A stretch of DNA of 16,715 bases from Nitrospirota bacterium (GCA_013152195.1 JAADGU010000098.1:1-16715); one strand, 5' to 3'; positions 8,537 to 15,101 are shown, counted from the first letter of the stretch. The notes: generated by a model from the sequence alone, not told the origin. Made by a program: numbers and translations.

Positions 8537-10248
8537 AGGTACCCCTCTGTAACATAACGGCGCATCATCCGGTGTGTATTGAAATAGTATGCAAGCTTTC
8601 CTATGGCATGCTGCATCATCCGTATCCAGCCATCACGGTCATTATAGTATAGAGGAATAATCTCATGTTCAAGCTTGTTGTAAAGGTCCTCTGAGTCCCT
8701 TCTGTCTGCAGCGTTCTCATCAGGAATCAACTCTGAGGGTGCAGCACCTATGGACCAGCCCGTATATCCCTCAATGTATCCCTCAATCCACCAGCCATCA
8801 AGGACACTGAAATTCAACACTCCGTTATGGGCAGCCTTCATACCACTCGTCCCGGATGCCTCCAGGGGCCGTAAGGGGGTATTAAGCCATACATCCACTC
8901 CTGAGACCATCCTGAGTGCAATATCCATGTTGTAATTTTTCAGATAGGCAATCTTTATATCGTCCCGAAGTTGCCCGATGTAGGAAAATATCCTCTCTAT
9001 CGCCTTCTTTCCCGGTTCATCCTGAGGGTGTGCCTTGCCTGCATAAATGATCTGTACCTTCCCGCCGGCAATCTTTTTCAGTCTTTCAATATCCCTGAAG
9101 AGCAGATCGCCCCTCTTGTAAGCAGTTGCCCTTCTTGCAAACCCAATCGTCAGGGTATCATGATCCATGCCCGTCCCGGTTGTCTCATTAACGTAATCTA
9201 TCAACTTGTTTTTCGCAGCCATATGTGCCTGCCAGATCTCTTCATGTGGGATCTTTTCAACACGGACAAGCAGCTCCGGCTCATTGGCCCAGCCTGGGAA
9301 GTAGCTGTCAAACAGTCTCTTGAAGCTATCCGATGTCCAGGTAAAGGAATGGACACCGTTTGTAATCGCGTGTATTTCATATCCTGGAAACATAACCCGG
9401 GAGACATCACGGTGCTTCTTTGCAACACCGTTTACATAATCACTGAGATTAAGGGCAAGGAGGGTCATATTGAGGTTTTCTTCCTCTCCGCCAAGCTCCC
9501 TGAGTACGTCAAGTGGAATAAAGTCACCAAGGCATCTTTCCACCAGGTCAAAAGAAAACCTGTCATGTCCGGCCTCAATCGGGGTATGCGTGGTAAAGAC
9601 ACACATTTCCCTCACCTTCTCTGTATCCCAGACCAGCTTTTCATCCCAGACCTCCTCAATACTTCTCCTGTACCGTCTGAGAAGATCAAGGGTAAGAAAG
9701 GCTGAGTGTCCTTCATTCATGTGGTACTTCTTTATTTCAAAACCAAGGGCACTAATCAGCCTGACCCCGCCTATGCCAAGGACTATCTCCTGCTTTATCC
9801 TGTATAAACGGTCGCCCCCGTAAAGATAATCCGTTATTGTCCTGTCCTCAGGGCTGTTCTCCTCTATGTCGGTATCAAGGAAAAGGACAGGCACCCTGCC
9901 GCCGACTATACTCTCTACTATATAGAGCCACGCCCTGACAAAAACCTCTCTGCCTTCAATCTCAACTGTCACCTTTTCAGGCAGCATCTCCATGAAGTCA
10001 GAAGGGTTCCACTCTGATGGGTACTCAACCTGCCTGCCCTCCGGGGTAATATCCTGTTCAAAAAAACCTTTCCTGCTCAACAGGGTTACAGCAATCAGCG
10101 GCAGTTTCAGGTCTGCAGAAGACTTGATGGTGTCACCTGCTAACACACCCAGACCACCACTGTAAGTAGGCATCTCCCGGCGAAGACCTATCTCCATTGA
10201 GAAGTAGGCTATCTTCGGCTCATCTAAAAAATCTGTAAGTAATGACAT
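8533..10248 (-). CDS. glgP: Alpha-glucan (glycogen/maltodextrin) phosphorylase, short form
   Basis: A 571-residue GT35 phosphorylase, which uses phosphate to release glucose-1-phosphate from alpha-1,4-glucan ends in the cytoplasm. Recognisable segments: IAYFSMEIGLRREMPTYSGG at the N-terminus, YHMNEGHSAF, FTTHTPIEAGHDRF, GFARRATAYKRGDL, IYAGKAHPQDEPGK, and EASGTSGMK471AAHNG. The last contains the lysine expected to hold pyridoxal phosphate. It is far shorter than E. coli GlgP (about 800 residues) and matches the compact alpha-glucan phosphorylase type of thermophiles and some anaerobes. There is no Shine-Dalgarno, but TATAAT sits 8 bp before the ATG, so the mRNA may be leaderless. No other glycogen genes are in the window. 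It is convergent and overlapping with the methyltransferase gene. Confidence 0.93.
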   Translation of the reverse strand: MSLLTDFLDEPKIAYFSMEIGLRREMPTYSGGLGVLAGDTIKSSADLKLPLIAVTLLSRKGFFEQDITPEGRQVEYPSEWNPSDFMEMLPEKVTVEIEGREVFVRAWLYIVESIVGGRVPVLFLDTDIEENSPEDRTITDYLYGGDRLYRIKQEIVLGIGGVRLISALGFEIKKYHMNEGHSAFLTLDLLRRYRRSIEEVWDEKLVWDTEKVREMCVFTTHTPIEAGHDRFSFDLVERCLGDFIPLDVLRELGGEEENLNMTLLALNLSDYVNGVAKKHRDVSRVMFPGYEIHAITNGVHSFTWTSDSFKRLFDSYFPGWANEPELLVRVEKIPHEEIWQAHMAAKNKLIDYVNETTGTGMDHDTLTIGFARRATAYKRGDLLFRDIERLKKIAGGKVQIIYAGKAHPQDEPGKKAIERIFSYIGQLRDDIKIAYLKNYNMDIALRMVSGVDVWLNTPLRPLEASGTSGMKAAHNGVLNFSVLDGWWIEGYIEGYTGWSIGAAPSELIPDENAADRRDSEDLYNKLEHEIIPLYYNDRDGWIRMMQHAIGKLAYYFNTHRMMRRYVTEGYL

Positions 10249-10256
10249 GACGGCAT

Positions 10257-10287
10257 ATTATAGCCCAAAAACCATCCATATATGCAA
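10257..10287 (-). promoter_or_regulatory. Candidate leaderless promoter of glgP
   Basis: TATAAT (10257-10262, minus) lies 8 nt before the glgP ATG (10246-10248). A weak -35 TTGCAT (10282-10287) is 19 bp further upstream. Transcription would start at or within a few bases of the ATG, and no ribosome-binding site is visible. Confidence 0.5.
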
Positions 10288-10313
10288 CACTAATTTATCT
10301 CACTCCCTTTTTC

Positions 10314-10344
10314 TTGACATTTTCTTACATTTTTGTTTTAAAAT
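10314..10344 (+). promoter_or_regulatory. Candidate sigma70 promoter of the NifA-like gene
   Basis: A perfect TTGACA (10314-10319) is followed after 19 bp by TAAAAT (10339-10344, 5/6 to the -10 consensus). The spacer is longer than ideal. The transcript would have a leader of about 145 nt before the regulator's ATG, containing a possible 17-codon reading frame. Confidence 0.45.
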
Positions 10345-10353
10345 AAGGAAATA

Positions 10354-10407
10354 ATGCTACGGCAATATCAATGCCGACCTCATACAAAACCAGTGCTCAA
10401 ATCATAA
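10354..10407 (+). CDS. Possible 17-codon leader peptide
   Basis: ATG at 10354, preceded by AAGGA (10345-10349) with a 4-nt spacer, opens a frame of 17 codons, MLRQYQCRPHTKPVLKS, ending in TAA. It lies inside the predicted leader of the NifA-like gene, whose own ATG lacks a clear Shine-Dalgarno. It could be a translated leader or chance; no homology is recognised. Confidence 0.25.
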   Translation: MLRQYQCRPHTKPVLKS

Positions 10408-10494
10408 CTTGATTACATAACGGGATGCTTCACAATTTTATGGACAACTTCACTACAACCCCATTAATGCAGAAACAACACAGATAACAAAGAA

Positions 10495-12057
10495 ATGAAA
10501 ACCCTTATGGATAAAGAAAAAGAACTGATAGTCAGGAAAAACAGGGAACTGAGCGCTATCCTCGAAGTGAGCCGTGTCCTTACCGCTTCTTTTGACCTTG
10601 AGGAAAATCTCCGTGCTGCAATGAAAATACTCGGAAGCCTTCTCGAAATGCAGCGGGGGTGTGTCTTCCTGCTTGACCCGCTTTCTGATGAGCTGCGCAT
10701 AGTAGCCGCCCATGGACTGACAAAGGAGGAAGTCAAGCGCGGTAAATACCGGATAGGTGAAGGGATTGTCGGCAGGGTCATAAAGACAGGCTCCCCCATG
10801 TTTATACCCAATATCGGAGAAGAACCAAAGTTTCTGAACAGAACAGCATCAAGACCAAAAAAACACGGGGTCTCTTTCCTATGTATTCCTATTGAACTGA
10901 AGGGCGAGATACTTGGAGTGATCAGTGCTGACCGGATATATGCTGAAGAGCATGGCAGCGTGGATGACGACCTGAGGGTATTGAAAATAGTGGCATCACT
11001 GATTGCCCAGTTTGTAAAGCTCTGGGAAAACTACAGAAAGGCCGAACAGGAGAGGGAGTCTCTCAGGTTCCAGTTAAAGGAAAGATACAGCCTGCCAAAT
11101 ATCATAGGCGAATCCGAGAAGTTTCAGAGTGTGCTGAAGGCTGTAATGAAGGTTGCCAGCACAGATACAACCGTCCTGCTTTTAGGTGAGAGCGGAACAG
11201 GAAAGGAACTCATTGCAAGAACGCTTCATTATCAGAGCCACCGTGCAAAAGGGCCTTATGTGGCTGTAAACTGTGCAGCCCTGCCTGACAATCTCCTCGA
11301 GGTTGAGCTCTTTGGTGTGGAGAAGGGGGCTTTTACAGGAGCAACAACGAGCAGGACAGGCAGGTTTGAACTTGCCAGTGGAGGGAGTATCTTTCTCGAT
11401 GAAATAGGCGAAATTCCTTTAGGACTCCAGGCAAAGCTGCTGAGGGTACTGCAGGAACGCACGTTTGAGCGTGTCGGCTCTTCCAAGTCCATAAAGGCCG
11501 ATGTAAGGGTTATTTCTGCTACCAACAAAAACCTGCTGGAAGAGGTTAAGCAGGGAAACTTCAGGGAAGACCTTTACTGGAGGTTGAATGTGGTCCCCAT
11601 TGTCCTTCCGTCCCTGAGAGAGAGAAAGCGGGATGTTCCCTTGCTCCTGAATTATTATCTGGACAAGTTCAACAAAACCTACAATAAAGGGGTGCGGATT
11701 TCAGAAGATGCGCTTTCAATCTTCAGTGAATACTCCTGGCCGGGCAATGTAAGGGAGCTTGCCAACACAGTGGAAAGGCTTGTCATAATGACGGAAAAGG
11801 ATATAATTGCACCTGAAGACCTCCCTTTTAATCTTGCATCCACCGACACACGAACCTCCACCAAGAAAAATTCCTGTTTTTATGAAGAGAATACCCTTGG
11901 TCACGAGGTTCAGAACCTTGAACGCGAGAGGATTATACGGGCATTAATGGAACACAATCATATTCAGCACAGGGCTGCAAGGGCACTTGGCATCACCCCC
12001 AGACAGCTTGGATACAGAATAAAAAAGTATGGAATTGAACTGCAGAACCTGAAATAA
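10495..12057 (+). CDS. NifA-like sigma54-dependent transcriptional activator (GAF, AAA+, Fis HTH)
   Basis: A 520-residue bacterial enhancer-binding protein. An N-terminal GAF domain (about 20-165) is the sensor. The AAA+ domain (about 190-425) follows, with Walker A GESGTGKE (about 231), the sigma54-contacting loop G278AFTGA283, Walker B GGSIFLDE (D302, E303) and the arginine-containing FREDLYWRLNV. The C-terminal Fis-type HTH (about 475-515) contains RAARALGITPRQLGYRIKKY. There is no receiver domain, so it is not NtrC; the architecture is NifA's. The linker has a single Cys and lacks the four-cysteine pattern of oxygen-sensitive NifA. GAF domains of NifA bind 2-oxoglutarate, which is plausible here but unproven. 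No nif genes are present. It converges on the amtB-P-II operon, whose sigma54 promoter is its likeliest local target. No Shine-Dalgarno precedes the ATG; a Met at codon 5 is an alternative start. Confidence 0.92.
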   Translation: MKTLMDKEKELIVRKNRELSAILEVSRVLTASFDLEENLRAAMKILGSLLEMQRGCVFLLDPLSDELRIVAAHGLTKEEVKRGKYRIGEGIVGRVIKTGSPMFIPNIGEEPKFLNRTASRPKKHGVSFLCIPIELKGEILGVISADRIYAEEHGSVDDDLRVLKIVASLIAQFVKLWENYRKAEQERESLRFQLKERYSLPNIIGESEKFQSVLKAVMKVASTDTTVLLLGESGTGKELIARTLHYQSHRAKGPYVAVNCAALPDNLLEVELFGVEKGAFTGATTSRTGRFELASGGSIFLDEIGEIPLGLQAKLLRVLQERTFERVGSSKSIKADVRVISATNKNLLEEVKQGNFREDLYWRLNVVPIVLPSLRERKRDVPLLLNYYLDKFNKTYNKGVRISEDALSIFSEYSWPGNVRELANTVERLVIMTEKDIIAPEDLPFNLASTDTRTSTKKNSCFYEENTLGHEVQNLERERIIRALMEHNHIQHRAARALGITPRQLGYRIKKYGIELQNLK

Positions 12058-12087
12058 AAAGGGGGGCGGTTCAGCCCCCCTCTTTTA
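12052..12087. terminator. Bidirectional rho-independent terminator
   Basis: A perfect GC stem, GGGGGGC (12061-12067) pairing with GCCCCCC (12074-12080) around the loop GGTTCA. A T-rich tail TCTTTT follows on the plus strand, and a run of A before the stem gives the tail on the minus strand. It lies between and partly overlaps the stop codons of the NifA-like gene and the P-II gene, and should end both transcripts. Confidence 0.92.
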
Positions 12088-12423
12088 AAGCGCTGTTTCT
12101 CCTTTTTCTCCGGTCCTGATCCTGTAAGCTTCCCCTACAGGTATGACGAATATCTTTCCGTCACCGATCTTTCCCGTCTTTGCACTCTCCATAATCTTGT
12201 CAATAACCTTTTCTGCCATATCATCAGGAACCACTATCTCTACCTTTACTTTTGGCACAAAGGTGACTTCATACTCTGCACCCCTGTATACCTCAACATG
12301 GCCCTTCTGCCTGCCAAAGCCCTTTACCTCTGTAACGGTCATACCCTGAACCCCCAACTTATGCAACTCATCCTTTACTTCATCGAGTTTAAAGGGCTTT
12401 ATTATTGCCTCTATCTTCTTCAT
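12085..12423 (-). CDS. glnB: P-II family nitrogen regulator (GlnB/GlnK)
   Basis: A 112-residue P-II protein, the usual length. P-II trimers bind 2-oxoglutarate and ATP/ADP and report nitrogen status. The T-loop contains VEVYRGAEY51EV with Tyr51, the uridylylation site in proteobacteria, and the C-terminal signature KTGKIGDGKIFVIPV is intact. It lies 33 bp after amtB on the same strand, with AGGAGGAG just before the ATG. Linkage to an ammonium channel gene marks it as GlnK-type in function: it should dock on AmtB from the cytoplasm and close it when nitrogen is plentiful. It could also signal to the convergent NifA-like activator, as P-II proteins do to NifA in several bacteria. Confidence 0.95.
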   Translation of the reverse strand: MKKIEAIIKPFKLDEVKDELHKLGVQGMTVTEVKGFGRQKGHVEVYRGAEYEVTFVPKVKVEIVVPDDMAEKVIDKIMESAKTGKIGDGKIFVIPVGEAYRIRTGEKGETAL

Positions 12424-12456
12424 CTTCTCCTCCTGTTCACTTTTCTACCACGCCCG

Positions 12457-13854
12457 TCATGACTTTAAACCTTTTGCAGACGGATGAATCTGAAAGTCAG
12501 GATATGCCTCAATGCCGTGTTCTCCTACATCAAGACCTTCTAGCTCTTCTTCAGGACTTACCCTCAAGCCGATAGTTGCCTTAACCAGCTTGAACAGGAT
12601 AAACGCAGTTGGGAATACCCACAGGAATGCAGCCCCTATACCTATAAGCTGTACCCCGAGTATCTTTAAGGTAACACCCTCGGCATTGAATAGTCCAGCT
12701 GCAAATGTGCCCCACGCGCCACAGACTCCATGGACAGAGACTGCACCGACAGGGTCATCCACCTTCAGTACCTGGTCTACAAAGACTACCGAGAGAACGA
12801 CTATAAAGCCGGCGATGAGGCCTATGAGTATGGCGCTGCCCGGAAGGACATTGGCGCAGCCTGCAGTTATGCCCACAAGACCGGCAAGGGCACCGTTTAA
12901 CGTCATGGTAGCCTCAGGCTTCTTGAACATTACCCAGGACATCAGCATTGCACCCAGTGAACCAGCCGCAGCAGCCAGAGTTGTATTGACCGCTATCAGG
13001 GCTATATCCTTGGTGGCGGTAGTGGTACTGCCCGGGTTAAACCCGTACCAGCCGAACCAGAGGATAAAGACACCCAGTGCGCCGAGTGCAATGTTGTGAC
13101 CCGGGATGGCCTTGGCCTTACCGTCAACATACTTTCCGATTCTCGGACCCAGAACAATGGCCCCTGCAAGGGCAGCCCATCCGCCCACAGAGTGGACAAC
13201 AGTAGAGCCTGCAAAGTCAATAAACCCGAGTCCTTCGAGCCAGCCGTTACCCTTGTAGAGACTGCCCCATGCCCAGGAACCAAACACCGGATAGATCAGT
13301 CCGCTTATCACCACCGAGTATGCGAGATAGGCCACAAACTTGGTCCGCTCTGCCATGGCTCCCGAGACAATAGTGGCGGCAGTGGCGGCAAAGACCACCT
13401 GGAACATCCAGAAAGCAAGCGTCCACGGGTCCTTGTCCTGTGCAAAATCACTCAGGAAAAAACCTGTGGTTCCAAACCAGCCGGTTGTTGTAACTCCAAA
13501 CATTATTGCAAAACCGACTGCCCAGTAAGCAAGTGCACCCATGGACATATCCATCAGGTTCTTCATCAGGATGTTTACAGTATTCTTTGCCCGCGTAAAG
13601 CCGGCCTCCACCATGGCAAAACCTGCCTGCATGAAGAAGACCAGAAACGCAGCTATCAGGGTCCAGACAAAATCTGCGTTTGTCTGCACTTCAGCTGCAG
13701 TTATCGCCGCTTCCTCAGTTGCCGGTTGAACAGTCTCGGACTGTTCAACCACGACAACCTCAGGAGGGTTGGAACTGCCCTGTTCTTCAGCAAACAGAAT
13801 GCCTGCCGAAGATAACAGTAGGGCTATTATCATTACAACTAACAATCGTTTCAT
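12457..13854 (-). CDS. amtB: Ammonium transporter AmtB
   Basis: A 465-residue ammonium channel of the inner membrane. An N-terminal signal peptide (about 1-22, ending LFA) and an acidic Val/Glu/Thr-rich linker (about 23-58) precede the first membrane helix. Key sites are intact: D213FAGSTVVH221, equivalent to the D160/H168 pair of E. coli AmtB; GHNIALGALGVFILWFGWY; and SVH375GVCGAWGTF with the second pore histidine. The linker codons 35-44 form a perfect 12-bp inverted repeat in DNA and mRNA. GGAGG lies 7 nt before the ATG. It lies 50 bp after the outer-membrane protein gene and 33 bp before the P-II gene with no terminator visible, so all are probably co-transcribed from the sigma54 promoter near 15010-15025. 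Confidence 0.95.
   Translation of the reverse strand: MKRLLVVMIIALLLSSAGILFAEEQGSSNPPEVVVVEQSETVQPATEEAAITAAEVQTNADFVWTLIAAFLVFFMQAGFAMVEAGFTRAKNTVNILMKNLMDMSMGALAYWAVGFAIMFGVTTTGWFGTTGFFLSDFAQDKDPWTLAFWMFQVVFAATAATIVSGAMAERTKFVAYLAYSVVISGLIYPVFGSWAWGSLYKGNGWLEGLGFIDFAGSTVVHSVGGWAALAGAIVLGPRIGKYVDGKAKAIPGHNIALGALGVFILWFGWYGFNPGSTTTATKDIALIAVNTTLAAAAGSLGAMLMSWVMFKKPEATMTLNGALAGLVGITAGCANVLPGSAILIGLIAGFIVVLSVVFVDQVLKVDDPVGAVSVHGVCGAWGTFAAGLFNAEGVTLKILGVQLIGIGAAFLWVFPTAFILFKLVKATIGLRVSPEEELEGLDVGEHGIEAYPDFQIHPSAKGLKS
13724..13750. repeat. Perfect 12-bp inverted repeat inside amtB
   Basis: GGTTGAACAGTC (13724-13735) and its exact reverse complement GACTGTTCAACC (13739-13750) flank a 3-base loop. 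In the amtB mRNA this is a strong stem-loop at codons 35-44, just after the signal peptide. Confidence 0.9.
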
Positions 13855-13904
13855 TTATTGCCTCCAGACCTCCGGTTTTTAAAATTACTACTCTCTGCTC
13901 TTAT

Positions 13905-14621
13905 TTAAAAATCTATATCCAGCTGCAGTGTTGCAGTTGGTTTGTAGCTGCTTTCGTTATAGATGTCATAGCCGACAATTACTCCAACGTTAGGGGCGAA
14001 CTTCCAGGCAACTCCAAAACTCAGTGCACCGTAACCATTATCCCCGCCCTGATAATCTATAGCGGCCCAGAGTTTGTCCGATACCTCGGAAATCGTCCTG
14101 TCCCATGAGAGTAAAACACCGGTATTGTCCTTATCGCCATTGATGTCAACCAGGACCTTATCATTACCAACGTAGTAGCCTGCAGAGAGCCTCCCGATCT
14201 TGTCAAAGGTCTTTGCTACAAGGCCATAGTATATGTTGGAGTCAGAAACATCCTTCTCTGTGCCAAAGTCATAGCCGCCGACTGCAAGTGCAGGGGCTCC
14301 TTTGAAAAGTACCCCTTCCGGAACTCCAAGCTTTGCATTGAACAACATTGGAGAATCATGCGCTCCGTCTACATCCCTGTAATCGATCCCGGCTTCCATC
14401 TGAATCTTCTCAAATGGTAACACGCCGACGGTCAATCCAATGTTTGTCACTATTCCGGTTCCCGCTGTTCCAATATACGAATCAAACCCATAATGAGGCG
14501 TTTTGTATGGCTGAATATCCGTTGAAGGAATCCATATCTGTGTTGATGGGGTGGCATTGGCAATGCCGGAAAATAAAACCAAGGCTACGATGCTTACAGC
14601 TAATATCCTGAGAGTTTTCAT
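13905..14621 (-). CDS. Outer-membrane beta-barrel protein linked to amtB
   Basis: A 238-residue secreted protein. The signal peptide (1-23) ends in an ANA cleavage site. The mature chain is rich in alternating hydrophobic and polar residues with Gly and Tyr (for example GRLSAGYYVG, YGALSFGVAWKF, VGVIVGYDIY). It ends in LQLDIDF; a C-terminal Phe is the usual assembly signal for outer-membrane barrels. The family is not recognised. Proteobacteria often place a TorF-like putative porin next to glnK-amtB, and this gene is in the same position, but I see no TorF signature. It may be an outer-membrane pore for ammonium or another small nitrogen solute (inference from context). AGGAGG lies about 8 nt before the ATG. 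It lies between the stand-alone HTH gene and amtB. Confidence 0.8.
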   Translation of the reverse strand: MKTLRILAVSIVALVLFSGIANATPSTQIWIPSTDIQPYKTPHYGFDSYIGTAGTGIVTNIGLTVGVLPFEKIQMEAGIDYRDVDGAHDSPMLFNAKLGVPEGVLFKGAPALAVGGYDFGTEKDVSDSNIYYGLVAKTFDKIGRLSAGYYVGNDKVLVDINGDKDNTGVLLSWDRTISEVSDKLWAAIDYQGGDNGYGALSFGVAWKFAPNVGVIVGYDIYNESSYKPTATLQLDIDF

Positions 14622-14702
14622 GCTGTTATCCTCCTGTAATCTCTTATTTTTTAATTTTTGATTTTGATTATGCCCTTCAAATACTATTACTATTCTTCAC
14701 AC

Positions 14703-14741
14703 AAAAAATTCGCAAAAGTCCTTCTGCACACCACCTCCTTA
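14703..14741 (-). promoter_or_regulatory. Full-length anti-SD-complementary site with weak hairpin and T-tract
   Basis: TAAGGAGGTG (14732-14741, minus) is a 10-base perfect complement to the usual 3' tail of 16S rRNA, but no normal gene follows. A GTG 4 nt on (14727-14729) opens only a 10-codon frame. A weak stem, GCAGAA with TTTTGC (14712-14727), and a run of six T (14703-14708) follow. The arrangement could be a leader or attenuator between the HTH gene and the outer-membrane gene. Confidence 0.35.
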
Positions 14742-14768
14742 AATATTGTTGAACAGGCCCCAGGGGTC

Positions 14769-14963
14769 CTATTTGTCAAGGGAAGTCCCCTCCGCCTTTC
14801 CCATTCCTGATTTAATACCGTATTTTCTGATCTTGTAACCTATCATCCTCTCGGTGATGCCAAGGGTCCTTGCTGCCTTTGCCTTGACCCAGTTACTCTC
14901 CCTGAGGGCATTGAGTATCTCCCCCCTCTCCAGGACTTCAATTTTGTGCTTCAGGGAATCCAT
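14769..14963 (-). CDS. Stand-alone Fis-type HTH protein, resembling NifA's DNA-binding domain
   Basis: A 64-residue protein that is essentially one Fis-type helix-turn-helix: VLERGEILNAL, then AKAARTLGITERMIGYKIRK (about 29-48). It has no AAA+ or sensor domain. Aligned by eye with the C-terminus of the NifA-like activator in this window, about 25 of 48 residues are identical, including LER, AAR, LGIT, GY and KYGI. It should bind DNA as a dimer but cannot itself activate sigma54. It is the first gene after a near-consensus sigma54 promoter; GAGGTG (14971-14976) gives a good 7-nt spacer to the ATG. It probably heads the operon with the beta-barrel, amtB and P-II genes. A role as a feedback competitor or helper at the activator's sites is inference. 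A full-length activator truncated to its HTH is unlikely, because the start signals are good. Confidence 0.85.
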   Translation of the reverse strand: MDSLKHKIEVLERGEILNALRESNWVKAKAARTLGITERMIGYKIRKYGIKSGMGKAEGTSLDK

Positions 14964-15009
14964 TGTTTCTCACCTCATAAATACAATTAGATAATGCTCC
15001 TATTCCTAT

Positions 15010-15025
15010 AGCTAAAAGCGTGCCA
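15010..15025 (-). promoter_or_regulatory. Sigma54 (-24/-12) promoter of the HTH-barrel-amtB-P-II operon
   Basis: TGGCAC, then GCTTT, then TAGCT on the minus strand matches the TGGCAC-N5-TTGCW consensus at every defined position but one. The invariant GG and GC are 10 bp apart as required. Transcription would begin near 15000, about 36 nt before the HTH gene's ATG. Confidence 0.88.
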
Positions 15026-15073
15026 CCTGATAACCTCTTGATTTATTTGACTTTTAACTTTCAACACAACCAT

Positions 15074-15101
15074 ACAAAATTGTATGAGACGACAATTTTG
15101 T
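15074..15101. promoter_or_regulatory. Candidate enhancer dyad upstream of the sigma54 promoter
   Basis: ACAAAATTGT (15074-15083) and its exact reverse complement ACAATTTTGT (15092-15101) are separated by 8 bp. The site lies about 75-100 bp upstream of the predicted sigma54 start, where enhancer-binding proteins usually sit. It contains TGT-N8-ACA, 2 bp shorter than the classical NifA site TGT-N10-ACA. The first arm also sits within ATACAA-AA-TTGTAT. Confidence 0.55.

Noticed and set aside
8971..9705. A 244-codon plus-strand frame opposite glgP
   Set aside because: Lies fully within the conserved phosphorylase gene on the other strand and shows no family features.
10360..10376. Inverted repeat CGGCA...TGCCG as a terminator or riboswitch
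   Set aside because: Only a 5-bp stem, no T-tract, and no riboswitch core visible.
11840..11900. Oxygen-sensing cysteine motif in the linker of the NifA-like protein
   Set aside because: Only one Cys is present; the four-Cys pattern of oxygen-sensitive NifA is absent.
13096..13815. A 239-codon plus-strand frame, Cys- and His-rich, opposite amtB
   Set aside because: Composition is a by-product of the amtB codons read in reverse; amtB motifs are clear on the minus strand.
14752..14768. GC-rich inverted repeat after the stand-alone HTH gene as a terminator
   Set aside because: GGCCCC/GGGGTCC pairing has almost no loop, contains a mismatch, and is not followed by a T-run on the minus strand.
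14622..14768. A second sigma54 promoter before the outer-membrane gene
   Set aside because: TGGTGT and TTTTGC are present but the GG-GC distance is wrong, so it does not fit the -24/-12 rule.
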